The notes: a model not told the origin generated them from the sequence alone. A stretch of 52,391 nt of DNA from Verrucomicrobiota bacterium (GCA_014860005.1 JACZKP010000037.1:1-52391); one strand, 5' to 3'; shown: positions 36,401 through 44,303, counted from the stretch's first letter. Numbers and translations: made by a program.

Positions 36401-36465
36401 CCCGGTTGAGCGAAGCCGGTCAGAACAACGGTCGAAAGCAGAACGGTAATCAGGCGCAATTTCAT
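30445..36465 (-). CDS. Alpha-2-macroglobulin family protein with thioester motif
   Basis: The 2006-residue exported protein (signal MKLRLITVLLSTVVLTGFA) has a helical, TPR-like N-terminal part (about 38-300, LYAEGSFAKAHELYGRAML). Macroglobulin domains follow (AYRPKETVNWKFTARRYNG at about 560 is MG2). A Gly/Pro/Met-rich bait-like region occupies about 1130-1200 (GGGGAVPPATAASPAPMM), then the MG7/A2M core (ILWQPDVKTDANGQATVKV). The internal thioester motif PYGCTEQ is near residue 1451, followed by the helical thioester domain. Bacterial homologues trap attacking proteases in the periplasm, often beside a PBP1c gene, which is absent here. An AAGGA motif seven bases before the ATG is a clear ribosome binding site. 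Confidence 0.9.
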   Translation of the reverse strand: MKLRLITVLLSTVVLTGFAQPGSSKENTAQIAPDSPPEYARLKSDAEQLYAEGSFAKAHELYGRAMLMSNISSNEARWVWFRNYDTQWRSQAATQTADTTKLDEAREQLEKLVRDVKREEEKDRVWVAVQESLGDWWWTRPNQQNWGQAWPYYQRTLNWWAGARDLDLARERYLTLVWSMVRPPGVTRAYSYGQWGNNLPLDVLDNALKIAQTDNDKAHAHYLIAMTIRRQGGDWPRRSRVPEHFEAAIKIGKTSDWYDDALFNYALWMANQGRAVPLQDGNWRQEPDYPKALELFRRLVKEFNKGETRYWEQAQSQIRNITDPQLSITVPHIFLPDSEIQYHLNWRNVKQIELALYPVELTRDVNLADLDEKRRHDWLASIDTGKLERIKSWSHDTKDAGNYKPNNSALRLDDKLKPGAYLLEVKDGDKDARELILVTDAALVLKTSGKQALVYFCNALHSAPLANAKVKLWERWHDGNRWQAREQTKETGADGIAVFDLSHRPDRGLELFASAMREDRQAFSPGNSYWHHGERESWRIYAFTDRPAYRPKETVNWKFTARRYNGSVYSTPANAAVEFEITDPRGAKVKADKVTLNIFGSAWGELELTEAMPLGEYQIQFWDEGRKNGIGNAMLFRLEEYKLPEFKVSVQTPEADGKRKSFRLGETVEVTVQADYYFGGPVANASVEVLVRQNPYWQAWRRTRDFPWFYEDMDSGPGRFGRGFGGGQIIKRETLKTDAMGKATLTFDTPANANQDFEYRIEARVTDASRREIVGSGNVRVTRQRYYVYPQAEHNIYRPQDRVRVDFKALDANEQPTQVEGKVTVTRDYWWEIWIKPDGTEVKGDKLKALQAKHRIWPPPPERPDQRDWRLKFRGYERDEILTQTLKTDAEGNATLTFTPEREGYYRIAWSSEDLVPGRPPQPVRADTTVWVASNATAELGYRHGGVEIIADKDTFRAGSEAPVMLVANSPDRYVLFTVEGEDLYHYRLVHLTGTVKLIDLFVDEKYVPNVFLSAAMVSDRQIFTDTKQVIVPPTKLFLTVDVQPDRAQYQPREDGTLTVTTKDHEGKPVSAEVALSLVDESVFYIQSDYAGDPRQFFFGSKRGQQIQTQATMNQKSYAKLVAWEKDELIDERDKERRTARARSQAGVEGAREDLYFDDARGFRDRYGLMPQGALGRAETASFARGVGGGGGAVPPATAASPAPMMLGAAVAEAKMEPPAEMAPDQSPAVQVRSDFRSTILWQPDVKTDANGQATVKVKYPDSLTGWKATARAVTEGNQFGIANATTRTKQPLIVRLQAPRFFVVGDTVTISAVVNNNTDEELVVRPDIEVGGVLAGTRFEPAASLTVAPNGEARANWVLVISKPGEAKIKVTARGGKYADAMEKTYLAHEHGIEKFIAKSGKVRGNDITVKLDLPQERKPDSTSLTVQITPSLAVTMLDALPYLIDYPYGCTEQTMSRFLPAVITAKTLRDVGLDPEDVMSRVFGGIETNTASATQPKGKKDLAELDKMVTAGLERLYDFQHGDGGWGWWKDGDSDHWMTAYVVWGLTLAKDAGVKIKQDALERAVSFLDKSLVEQEENPDMQAFMLHALAVNHPKPVAGRLSAPSDSQTKAFDNLWKKREALNAYTRALLALSAHHLGKTNEAKTLIANLENGVKRDERPDSSVLVGGKPENAGVMGTAHWGEDGIFWRWSDGGVEATAFALRALLAIDPQNKLIEPVTNWLIKNRRGAQWSNTRDTAIVVLAMNDYLRVSGELKPELEYELIVNGKSIAKKKVSGTDVFNAPSRFTIDPALIKDANEVRIVRKQGDAPVYFAVEGKFFSLAEPITPAGNEIFVKREYFKLVGRPTLLKGYVYDKEPLRDGDTVNSGERVETVVTIEAKNNYEYLVFEDLKPAGFETVEIRSGESLYARELKSGAVAGSSALRTLPSALDFTDRARWVYQELRDRKVALFVDKLPEGVWEIRYDARAEVPGQFHALPVVGHAMYVPEIRANSAEVRVTVNDVTP

Positions 36466-36631
36466 AATGTCCTTCCGTTGGACGGTGTTGACGCCAAAAT
36501 GCTCCCACGACTGGAGTCAGGCGAGAAGATTCAACACCACACACAACCGGCGTCGTGAGCGGCGCGCCGGCACACGAGAAGCAAACTACCTGCCGATGCC
36601 GCTGGCGCCCGGGGAAGTGGCTGAGGGTGGA

Positions 36632-38089
36632 TCAGGTGAACCGTTCCAGCCGCTCGTAGGCTGAGTTCCAGATGGTGGCGTGCGGGTGGAGGGTTTCGAA
36701 GCGGAAGGACTCACTCACGATCTGGCGGGCGGCTTCTAGCGAGGGCACATGCCCAAGGGCGATCGCTTGCACCAGAATGTTGCCCAGCGCCGTGGATTCC
36801 TCCGGGACAATCACGACCGGAATCTGCAGGGCATTGGTGATGAAGGAATTCAACAGGGAGATTGAGAATCCGCCGCGCAGCAGGTAAAGCCGCTGAATTC
36901 TTTGCCCGGTTACATGTTGGATTTCTTCGAGCGTCCGGCGATGAAACAAGGCGATGCTTTCCAGCACACAACGAATGATGGGGCCGGGCTTGCGCGGCAC
37001 GGGCTGGCCGGTTTCCTTGCAGAACGCCTTGATCTTTTGCGGCACGTCGCCGGGGGTGAGAATTCGATCGTCCAAGGGGTTGATCAAGGATTCAAACGGC
37101 GGCGCTTGCGCGGCCAAGTGCATGATGACAGACGGCTCCAGATCGTATTCCGTGCCAGCCCAGGCACGCCGACATTCCTCCACCAGCCAGAGGCCGACGG
37201 TGGGTTTCATGAATCGCACCGTGCCGCCGTAACCCGGTTCATTGGCGAAGCCAAAGTCGCGCGCCGCCGGGTTCACGAGCGGTTGCGGCAGTTCGACGCC
37301 CATGTGCGACCACTTGCCCGGATTCAGAAAGGCCCAGGGGACATCCTGACTTGCGGGCAGGCCCACAATGGCCGACGCCAGTGAGTGCGAGCAGGACGAA
37401 ACCACATTGACGTCTTCGAGCCGGCTTTGCTCGGCAATGCTTTCGCGCAAGGGCCCCAGTAGCGTGCCCGAGGTAACGACCGGTGGCAGCAGATGCGGCG
37501 GCAGGCAGAGGGCGCTCACGAGCCGTTGCGACCAGGCTTGGTGGAAGGGATTAAAAAGCTGGGTGGTGCCCGCCATCGAAGATTCGACCCCGGCCTGACC
37601 CGAGAGCAGGAAGTTGAATCCGTCCGCCACGGGCAATAGCCGGTTTCCTTTGGCCAGGCGCCGGGATTTTTCGACGCCCAATTGAAACAGTGTGCTCTGC
37701 GGCTGCGGTTGGGTGCCCGTTTCCTCGTAAATCGTTTCCCAAGGGATACGCGAGAGAAGGCTGCTCATGCCCGCCTGGGCGCGCGAGGTGGGTTGGGCGT
37801 GGGTGGGAGTAAGCAACGAGCCGCCGGAATCGAACAGCATGTAATCGTGGCCCCACGAATTGCAACTGATGCCGTTAATGGACTGGTCGGTACGACCCAC
37901 CTCGGCCAAGCCGTCCAGCAGGTGTTGATACAGGCCCGCAATGTCCCATTGCAGATCGTCCGTATCCCGGGTGGGCGCATTGGGAAAACGGTGAATTTCC
38001 GCCAGGCGCAGCTTTCCTCTTTCCAGACTACCCAAAGAAATCCGGCCAGATTCAGCCCCCAAGTCACAAGCAACGTACGAAGTTTCCAT
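36632..38089 (-). CDS. rhaB: Rhamnulokinase
   Basis: The 485-residue FGGY-family kinase phosphorylates L-rhamnulose in rhamnose catabolism. It opens with ACDLGAESGRISLG, the ATP-binding phosphate-1 motif of the family with the rhamnulokinase-style DLGAESGR. Other motifs are SCNSWGHDYMLFD, GTQPQPQSTLFQL, WAFLNPGKWSHMGVELPQP and YLLRGGFSISLLNSFITNAL. No rhamnose isomerase or aldolase gene is in the window, so the pathway genes must be elsewhere. Substrate specificity is inferred from the overall match. Confidence 0.88.
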   Translation of the reverse strand: METSYVACDLGAESGRISLGSLERGKLRLAEIHRFPNAPTRDTDDLQWDIAGLYQHLLDGLAEVGRTDQSINGISCNSWGHDYMLFDSGGSLLTPTHAQPTSRAQAGMSSLLSRIPWETIYEETGTQPQPQSTLFQLGVEKSRRLAKGNRLLPVADGFNFLLSGQAGVESSMAGTTQLFNPFHQAWSQRLVSALCLPPHLLPPVVTSGTLLGPLRESIAEQSRLEDVNVVSSCSHSLASAIVGLPASQDVPWAFLNPGKWSHMGVELPQPLVNPAARDFGFANEPGYGGTVRFMKPTVGLWLVEECRRAWAGTEYDLEPSVIMHLAAQAPPFESLINPLDDRILTPGDVPQKIKAFCKETGQPVPRKPGPIIRCVLESIALFHRRTLEEIQHVTGQRIQRLYLLRGGFSISLLNSFITNALQIPVVIVPEESTALGNILVQAIALGHVPSLEAARQIVSESFRFETLHPHATIWNSAYERLERFT

Positions 38090-38275
38090 TGTGGGTGCCG
38101 GAAAGCGCCCGCCGTGCCACTGTGGTCGGACTTGAGTTCCGGCGAAAACCGGACTGTGTTTCCACGCAGATTTTGTAAACGCCGCTTCGTCAAAAAGCTC
38201 AGAAATGACTGCGGATCGGATGGTGTCACAACCCGGAGCGCGCGTGTACCAGAATGGTGCAATCGCGGCGCATGG

Positions 38276-39679
38276 TCACACCACCCGCATCTGCACTGCG
38301 TCCACTATTTGCTCGCCGACCACGATTGAGCCAATGATGACCACCGTGGCGCCCTTTTGCAGTTGTCCCTGCCCGGTCAATTCCCCGAGCCCCGCTTCGA
38401 TCGTGTTCTCCGGATTGATAAGGTCAAACGGCACCACGAACGGCGTGACGCCCCAACTGAGAGTCAGCCCGCTGGCGGCGTGATCTCCCGAGCACAGCGC
38501 GTAGATGGGCGACGGATGCGGCCGCAACCAACTGACATAGCGCGCCATGTTGCCGCTGCGCGTGATCACCAGAATGGCGGCGGCCTTGAGTTCATTGGCC
38601 ATGACCACGGCACTCTTGACCAGTTTTTGCCGCGGGGTGGTCATGCTGGCGTCCTCGAAAAAATTGGCCCCGCCGCTGCGCTCAATGCGTTCCGCGATGC
38701 GGTCAAAGACTTCCAGACATTTGACCGGATATTTGCCCACGGTGGTTTCGCCGCTCAACATGATGGCATCCGCCTGTTCAAACACCGCGTTGGCCACGTC
38801 GGTGACTTCGGCCCGCGTGGGCATGGGCGACTCAATCATGCTTTCCAGCATGTGCGTGGCGACGATGACCGGTTTGCCGACCAGCAGACAGGTCTTCACA
38901 ATGCGCCGCTGGACGATGGGCAGTTCCTCGTACGGAATCTCGATACCCAGATCGCCCCGCGCGACCATGATCCCGTCGGCTTCGCGCACGATTTCGTCGA
39001 GATGCGCGACCGCCTGCTGGTCTTCAATCTTGGCGATCACGAACGGCCGCGGTTTGTTTTCCGGGAACAGTTCCTTGAGTTGCAGCAAATCACGGGCTTC
39101 GCGCACGAAGGACAAGGCAATGAAGTCCACCCCCAGTTCGAGGCCGAACTTCACGTCCTGAATGTCCTTGGCGGTGAGCGCGGGCAGGCTGACCTTGACG
39201 CCCGGCAGATTGATGTGCCGGCGGCTGCCCAGCTTGCCTTCGGTGAGCACCTCGCACTCGACCTGGTTGCCCGCCTTGGCGAGCACCTTCATCTGGATGT
39301 TGCCGTTGTCAATGAGCACCACGTCGCCCACGTTGATGTCGTTCACGAAGTTGGCGTAGTTCACATCCACGGAATGTTCTTCCTCACTCCGCTCGCCACG
39401 GACGGTGAGCGTGAACTTCTGCCCGGGCTGAAGATCGAGCGGCACGCTCAGGTCGCCCGTGCGGATGGCCGGTCCTTGCGTATCCATCAACACGCCGACA
39501 AACCGCCGGCGCGCGGCCGCGGCGGCGCGGATGTCCGCGACCACGCGGCGTACCCAGTCGTGCCGCGCGTGCGACATGTTTAGGCGGAAGACATTCACCC
39601 CCGCGTCCATCAGGCGGGCGATCATGGCGGCGGAGTCTGTGGCCGGGCCGAGTGTGGCGACAATTTTGGTTCTTCGCAT
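38276..39679 (-). CDS. pyk: Pyruvate kinase
   Basis: I use the ATG at 39677-39679 (MRRTKIVATLGPATDSAAMI); a longer frame to 39760 has no family match. The 467-residue enzyme makes pyruvate and ATP from phosphoenolpyruvate and ADP. Seen motifs are FRLNMSHA, LMDTQGPAIRTG, FVIAKIEDQQAV with the catalytic Lys, MVARGDLGIEIPYEELP (metal site), ATHMLESMIESPMPTRAEVT and the C-terminal allosteric domain. It lies 186 bases upstream of rhaB's start on the same strand; nothing else is seen in that gap. Confidence 0.96.
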   Translation of the reverse strand: MRRTKIVATLGPATDSAAMIARLMDAGVNVFRLNMSHARHDWVRRVVADIRAAAAARRRFVGVLMDTQGPAIRTGDLSVPLDLQPGQKFTLTVRGERSEEEHSVDVNYANFVNDINVGDVVLIDNGNIQMKVLAKAGNQVECEVLTEGKLGSRRHINLPGVKVSLPALTAKDIQDVKFGLELGVDFIALSFVREARDLLQLKELFPENKPRPFVIAKIEDQQAVAHLDEIVREADGIMVARGDLGIEIPYEELPIVQRRIVKTCLLVGKPVIVATHMLESMIESPMPTRAEVTDVANAVFEQADAIMLSGETTVGKYPVKCLEVFDRIAERIERSGGANFFEDASMTTPRQKLVKSAVVMANELKAAAILVITRSGNMARYVSWLRPHPSPIYALCSGDHAASGLTLSWGVTPFVVPFDLINPENTIEAGLGELTGQGQLQKGATVVIIGSIVVGEQIVDAVQMRVV

Positions 39680-39823
39680 GAGGACGATTGTTTCGCTGAT
39701 GAGCGTACGAGCGCGGCGGCGGATGAAAAGTCCAAACCGCAGCCAAATGAGACTTGCCATCTCCAGGGCCGTCGTCCTATTTTTCTCTCACGAAAGTGTT
39801 ATTCTCCAACGAAAGATAAATTT

Positions 39824-40057
39824 ATGGCTGACGTGGCAAACCGATACCCCGAAAACGTTTCCGGAAAATATTACGTGGACAACCAGTGCATTGATTGCGA
39901 TCTATGCCGCGAAACCGCACCGGACAATTTCAAACGCAACGAAGATGGCGGCTACTCGTTCGTGTATAAGCAACCCGAGTCGCCCGAGGAAGAGGATCGT
40001 TGCAAGGAAGCCAAGGAAGGCTGTCCTGTCGAAGCCATCGGTGATAACGGAGCATAG
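39824..40057 (+). CDS. 4Fe-4S ferredoxin
   Basis: The 77-residue protein has the one-cluster ferredoxin pattern: C-x2-C-x2-C (CIDCDLCRETAPDNF) at about residues 23-29 and the distant CP (KEGCPVEAIG) near the C terminus. It carries electrons at low potential; the partner is unknown. The acidic composition (PESPEEED) is usual for small ferredoxins. It is followed by a strong terminator and transcribed alone, opposite to its neighbours. Confidence 0.92.
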   Translation: MADVANRYPENVSGKYYVDNQCIDCDLCRETAPDNFKRNEDGGYSFVYKQPESPEEEDRCKEAKEGCPVEAIGDNGA

Positions 40058-40078
40058 CCTCGAATATCCTTTACCCCC

Positions 40079-40109
40079 AGCCCGCAGCCTCACGGCGGCG
40101 GGCTTTTTT
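40079..40109 (+). terminator. Rho-independent terminator after the ferredoxin gene
   Basis: A seven-base-pair AGCCCGC / GCGGGCT stem with a 12-base loop runs into TTTTTT. It lies 21 bases after the stop codon. Confidence 0.88.
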
Positions 40110-40124
40110 GTCCCGCTGACCGGG

Positions 40125-40688
40125 TCAGTAGGAATTGAACCCGCCGGAAGCCCACGCGAGGAGGCCAATGACCGTGGCGGCTGTGACAATATCCGCCACC
40201 ACGGCGAACGGGGTCAGCAGCACCTGGCCGGTTCGTTGCACGCCGTCCGCATACACCGGCAAATGGAATTCGCCCAATTCATTGGTCCTCGACTGGAGCC
40301 TGAATCCCGCCCCGTCCGCGACCAATGAAGCATGGAGTTCCACCGCGGGATCGTCGGGAAGCGAACATTCGGCGGTCTGCACGGGCAGGGATACAAGCTT
40401 GGCCGCGCGACCGGGAGCCACGAAATCCGGCTTCCGTCCGGCTTCAAGGCGCGCAAGGTTCCGATAAAGGTAGAAGGCACGCGGCTGGGTCTTGAATGAC
40501 CGGTCGCTGAATTCGTCATAGCGCACCAGCACGTCCTGGCGTCGGGGGTCAAACGCGAGTTCGAGGTTGGATGGGCTGGCGGGTTGACGGAACGCGCGGC
40601 TCTCCCATAGTTTTTGGGTCACACACCCGTTCAGCACCAGCAGGGCAACCGCCAGCAAGCCGAGTTGAGGGGCACGCATCACTTTCAT
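40125..40688 (-). CDS. Hypothetical lipoprotein
   Basis: I use the ATG at 40686-40688 because it opens a lipoprotein signal (MKVMRAPQLGLLAVALLVLN, then G-C as the lipobox cysteine); a reading to 40784 only extends into the next intergenic space. The mature part is about 165 residues with mixed beta-type sequence (DVLVRYDEFSDRSF, VELHASLVADGAGF) and one hydrophobic segment near the C terminus (FAVVADIVTAATVIGLLAW). No family recognised. It is the last gene of a run following cinA in the same direction. Confidence 0.65.
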   Translation of the reverse strand: MKVMRAPQLGLLAVALLVLNGCVTQKLWESRAFRQPASPSNLELAFDPRRQDVLVRYDEFSDRSFKTQPRAFYLYRNLARLEAGRKPDFVAPGRAAKLVSLPVQTAECSLPDDPAVELHASLVADGAGFRLQSRTNELGEFHLPVYADGVQRTGQVLLTPFAVVADIVTAATVIGLLAWASGGFNSY

Positions 40689-40787
40689 GGTCGCTTTTGG
40701 ACGGACGGCAGTGTGATTCACCGGACGGCGGCTGGCAATGCCTTCCTCATGCGACCCACAAACCCGCACGAAAGGGCTGCGCACGCT

Positions 40788-42050
40788 TCAGATCAGACAG
40801 GTTCGGCGCAGAATTTCCAGCGCTTGCTGGGCGGTGATTTGCTTGAACGTTTCGCGGTCGTAAGGATTGAAATTGCGCAGCACCAGAACTTTTTCCGGGG
40901 TGGCCAGCCCGAGGAAAACCGTTCCCACGGGTTTGGCCACCGTGCCGCCGCCCGGCCCGGCAATGCCCGTTACGGACAATGCGAAGTCCGCCTGGCTCTG
41001 CTGCCGGGCGCCCAGCGCCATCTCCCTCGCGACTTCCCCGCTCACTGCTCCGTGGGTCGCGAGGGTCTCCGCGCGAACGCCCAGCAACTGCTGCTTCGCT
41101 TCGTTGCTGTAAGTTACCCAGCCCGCCAGCAACACCGCCGACGCACCCGGCACATTGGTGATGCGGTGGGCCAGGGCGCCGCCGGTGCAGGATTCGGCAA
41201 GGGCCAGCGTTTGTTTGCGTTCGGTCAAGCCGCGCACCACGACCGTCTCCAAATCCTCATCATCCACCGCATATATCTCCCGACCGATTTGTTCGCGGAC
41301 GATTCCTTCCGCCTGCCGCACAAGTAGTCGCGCGCTTGGGGTGCGCGCCGCCAGCCGCACATCCACCTGTCCGCTCCGCGCGCAGTAACCCAGTTCCAGT
41401 CCGGCTGCCACGAGCGGCTGCAAGAGGTTGCCAACTTTTTCCTGGACCATTGATTCGCCCACGCCCGCAGTGCGCAGCGTGCGGCAGACAAATTCACTTT
41501 CCGGCGGCAACACCCGGCCCAGCAGCGGCACGACCACCGCGTTGAACATTGGTTGCAATTCGCGGGGCGGCCCCGGCAGCATGAGAAGCCAACTGGCCTT
41601 GCCGTCGGTGCGGAAAGGGTTGGGGCGCACCGCCATTGCCAGTCCGGGAGCCGTGCCGAGCGGATTCGGCAACACCAGAGCGCCGGCGGGCACCAACGCC
41701 TGCACGCGCGTCCGCTCCGGCATCGGGCGTTTTCGCTCGGCGAAAAACCGCTGGATGTGATCCACGATGCTCGCGTCCTCGCGCAGCGCCTTGCCCAGCA
41801 GTTGAGCGACCAACTCCCGCGTGAGATCGTCGGAGGTCGGGCCGAGTCCGCCGGTGGTGACGACGAGGTCGGCGCGGGCCAACCCTTCGCGCACGGCTTG
41901 TTCAATGTCCGGCCCCGTATCGGCAACAGCCACCTGCCGCATGACAACGTAACCCAGATCCGCGAGGCGCCGGCAGAGCCACTGCTGATGGGTGTTAAGG
42001 ACCCGGCCCAGCATCAGTTCACTGCCGGTATTGATGAGTTCGACGTTCAC
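40788..42050 (-). CDS. cinA: CinA: nicotinamide-nucleotide amidohydrolase family protein
   Basis: The start is a GTG at 42048-42050 (MNVELINTGSELMLGRVLNT), which fits the family N terminus; a frame to 42311 is rejected. The 420-residue protein has the N-terminal MoCF-type domain (about 1-170, VVTTGGLGPTSDDLTRELVA) and the C-terminal CinA amidohydrolase domain (about 250-415, LALAESCTGGALAHRITNVP, SVTGIAGPGGGTVAKPVGTV). It hydrolyses ADP-ribose or deamidates NMN in pyridine nucleotide recycling and is often competence-associated. It is the gene upstream of the lipoprotein, separated by about 100 bases. Confidence 0.93.
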   Translation of the reverse strand: MNVELINTGSELMLGRVLNTHQQWLCRRLADLGYVVMRQVAVADTGPDIEQAVREGLARADLVVTTGGLGPTSDDLTRELVAQLLGKALREDASIVDHIQRFFAERKRPMPERTRVQALVPAGALVLPNPLGTAPGLAMAVRPNPFRTDGKASWLLMLPGPPRELQPMFNAVVVPLLGRVLPPESEFVCRTLRTAGVGESMVQEKVGNLLQPLVAAGLELGYCARSGQVDVRLAARTPSARLLVRQAEGIVREQIGREIYAVDDEDLETVVVRGLTERKQTLALAESCTGGALAHRITNVPGASAVLLAGWVTYSNEAKQQLLGVRAETLATHGAVSGEVAREMALGARQQSQADFALSVTGIAGPGGGTVAKPVGTVFLGLATPEKVLVLRNFNPYDRETFKQITAQQALEILRRTCLI

Positions 42051-42165
42051 GCACCGGCAGTGTTTGGCCAACGGCGGCGGCTGGCAAGTTTGGAGTGCTG
42101 GCAGCAGGAGCGATTCAGGATGGAATTGGGAAAAGACAGCCCTGACTCGGCGCGGCGCGGCCTGG

Positions 42166-42975
42166 TTACGGCGCCTTGGTCGGCGTGGGCTTGCGGATTT
42201 CCGCCTCAAACGTTCCGGCCACGTAGCTGCGCTCCTCGTCGGGGGCGCAGAAATACAGCCGGCCAGGCATTCGCTTGCCCGTGACCTTGCCAAACTCCAG
42301 CCGCAACGCATAACCCTCCCGGATATTTTGCGTTACGGGCTGCTCCTGTTCATCCTTCCAGCGCAGAATGACGCGAGGCGATTTGACCCGATTGGTTTCG
42401 AGGTTGATGATCTTGCCGGCCAGGTCTTCCCCTTGCTTCGCATATAAAAGAATCGTCACGCCCGCGTCGGGCGGCCAGGTGGCGCCTTGCCGCAAGCTCA
42501 ACGTTCCGCCCTGGAGCGTTGCGCGCTGGATTTGGAACGGTCGGCCGTGAATTCGACCCGCCGCCGGCGTATCGGGGATCTTCACCCCAGCCAGTTGCAG
42601 GGTCCAGTTGGTATCCAGCGCAGGTATCGCGGGTTGCGCGGGCAGTTGGATTTGAGCGAACCGGGCGAGTTCCCCACGGAAAAAATAAGCGCCCGCCGCA
42701 GCGGCCCCGAGGACCAGAAACAAGGCAACCGCAGCCACCGGAAATCTCCGGCCACCAGCGCGAGCAGCGGACAATTCTGCGCCGACCACCTGCGTGGGAG
42801 GGCGCGTGGTCACCTGCGCCGCCCGGATAAGCAACGGCGACGACCCGCCAGAAAGCGCCTGCGGCACGACAATCTTGCGAAAGCAGGTGGGACACTCCAT
42901 TGGTGTGCCGCTTTTGTCCGACGCGCACTCGATGTGCTGGCCGCAGACTGGACACGCAAATTTGAACTCGCTCAT
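42166..42975 (-). CDS. Zinc-ribbon membrane protein of unknown function
   Basis: The 269-residue protein begins with a zinc ribbon (FACPVCGQHIECASDKSGTP, MECPTCFRKIVVPQ; four cysteines at C-x2-C spacing). It then has a Ser/Thr/Pro-rich linker, one transmembrane segment (about 78-100, FPVAAVALFLVLGAAAAGAY) and an external domain of about 160 residues. This domain (WTLQLAGVKIPDTPAAGRIH, VTILLYAKQGEDLAGKIIN) is beta-rich. No homologue is named here with certainty. The start is ATG 42973-42975. Confidence 0.7.
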   Translation of the reverse strand: MSEFKFACPVCGQHIECASDKSGTPMECPTCFRKIVVPQALSGGSSPLLIRAAQVTTRPPTQVVGAELSAARAGGRRFPVAAVALFLVLGAAAAGAYFFRGELARFAQIQLPAQPAIPALDTNWTLQLAGVKIPDTPAAGRIHGRPFQIQRATLQGGTLSLRQGATWPPDAGVTILLYAKQGEDLAGKIINLETNRVKSPRVILRWKDEQEQPVTQNIREGYALRLEFGKVTGKRMPGRLYFCAPDEERSYVAGTFEAEIRKPTPTKAP

Positions 42976-43351
42976 AATGGAGACGCGCCTCGCGCTTTAG
43001 CTTGCCGGGGAAACGATGGCATTATTCGGGCCGGGTCGCAACCGGGCAATTGATCCCAGTTACCCCACGGAAATGCCCCCAGGTGTTTCTCCGCACATTC
43101 CTAGTGACCCCTGCCAGCGGCGGCCTGTTCGCCAAGGATTTTGACCCGAACGCGTTTGCGGTGGCGTTCGTCAAGTTCGCCGTAGAAAATCTGCCCCCAT
43201 GGATCAAGCCACCTCCACGGAAGAATACTGAATAGGAAAATCAAGGATGGAACAAGGCAAAGGGCACCTGTCCCCTCCATCTGTCCTCGATTCCGACTCC
43301 GCTCCGCGTTGGAAGCAATGTGCAAAGTCGCCACTGCCTCCACTGCGCGCC
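42976..43351. other. Intergenic stretch containing a yjbQ tail remnant
   Basis: The only coding-like content is the yjbQ remnant listed separately (43125-43208). The rest shows no promoter or RNA gene that I can support. Confidence 0.4.
43125..43208 (-). pseudogene. 3' tail of a yjbQ homologue
   Basis: The minus strand encodes LDPWGQIFYGELDERHRKRV followed by RVKILGE, the C-terminal signature of the YjbQ/secondary thiamine-phosphate synthase family. The intact gene entering the window from the right (52250-52391) ends [20 protein letters not shown] and VLVKIIGE, then TAG. Here the stop codon has become CAG. There is no upstream part of the gene. Confidence 0.8.
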
Positions 43352-43807
43352 TCAGGAGACTTTGACCTCGACATGCTGTGGCTTGGCTCTCTCATCCTTG
43401 ATCAGATGCACGGTTAGCACGCCGTCTTTAAACTCGGCGCTGACCTTTGCCGGGCTGGCATCATCCGGGAGTGAGAAGCTGCGCCCAAAGCTGCCGTAGG
43501 CGCGTTCGACGCGGTGATACTTTCTGCCTTTCTCCTCCTGCTCGAATTTGCGTTCGCCCATGATGGTCAGTGTGCCTTCCTCGGCCGTGACCTTCACGTC
43601 CTCTTTCTTAACTTCCGCCAACTCGACCTTGATCCGGTATTCCTTGTCGTCTTCGCTGATGTCCACCAGCGGGGCCCATTCAGCCACCGCCATGGGTTCC
43701 TCCTGGCCCTCGGGCCACTGAGCCGGGGAGCGGCTGAACAGGCTGCCCAGACCGTGTTGCAGGGCTTCCAGTTGTCTTAATTGATTCCAACGTGTCAACG
43801 AATTCAT
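43352..43807 (-). CDS. Hsp20/alpha-crystallin small heat-shock protein
   Basis: The 151-residue protein has the alpha-crystallin beta-sandwich: WAPLVDISEDDKEYRIKVEL, KKEDVKVTAEEGTLTIMGER and the C-terminal FSLPDDASPAKVSAEFKDGV with VLTVHLIKDERA. The N-terminal arm is short. These ATP-independent chaperones hold denatured proteins in soluble form under heat or oxidative stress. The start is the ATG at 43805-43807. It is a single gene with no operon partner apparent. Confidence 0.95.
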   Translation of the reverse strand: MNSLTRWNQLRQLEALQHGLGSLFSRSPAQWPEGQEEPMAVAEWAPLVDISEDDKEYRIKVELAEVKKEDVKVTAEEGTLTIMGERKFEQEEKGRKYHRVERAYGSFGRSFSLPDDASPAKVSAEFKDGVLTVHLIKDERAKPQHVEVKVS

Positions 43808-44024
43808 TATTCATTCCTTGTTGGCGGGTGTGGTTTCGAGCCGCTGCGCCTGCCCGCCAACGGTTCGGGCGGCGACGGCCATGATCAGTTTCGGCTTGGC
43901 CAGACGCCCATCAAAGTGGTCAACATAGAACGGCGGCACGCCTGCCCTAGTTCTTCTGAGCGTTCCTTTGACGACATTTCCGGTTGCTTTTGATTGGGAA
44001 TGTTCATGCCAGTGTATGTTCCGT

Positions 44025-44303
44025 TCACTCGTTTAATCCCCAATGCGAATGAGCGTAGTAACGTTCGTGAATTGCGTAGAGCACTTGCGTGGTGGTGCTG
44101 GCTCGTTCCGTGATCAGCTTAATGGAAGGCACGAGGGACATGACTGGCCGCAACCGCGCGTGCGGGATGAAATCGCCGGGAACCAGCGCCGACCCGTCCG
44201 CAGGCGGGATCATCAGGTCAACGGCATCCGCCAGCCTGTCGAGCACTGGTGCCGCCACCTTGCTCTGCACCTGCTTTATCAAGTCATTCTCGATGTTATG
44301 CAC
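44025..44303 (-). CDS. Hypothetical small protein
   Basis: A 92-residue frame starting with a GTG at 44301-44303. A GGAGA motif seven bases upstream supports the start. The sequence (LIKQVQSKVAAPVLDRLADA, then TERASTTTQVLYAIHERYYA) is mostly helical and soluble. I do not recognise it. The frame on the other strand (44043-44354) is equally long, so this call is weak. Confidence 0.4.
   Translation of the reverse strand: MHNIENDLIKQVQSKVAAPVLDRLADAVDLMIPPADGSALVPGDFIPHARLRPVMSLVPSIKLITERASTTTQVLYAIHERYYAHSHWGLNE

Noticed and set aside
38357..39583. A 408-codon plus-strand frame.
   Set aside because: Opposite pyk, which has all pyruvate kinase motifs.
43002..43235. A 77-codon plus-strand frame over the yjbQ remnant.
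   Set aside because: The minus strand clearly spells YjbQ residues; the plus frame is its shadow.
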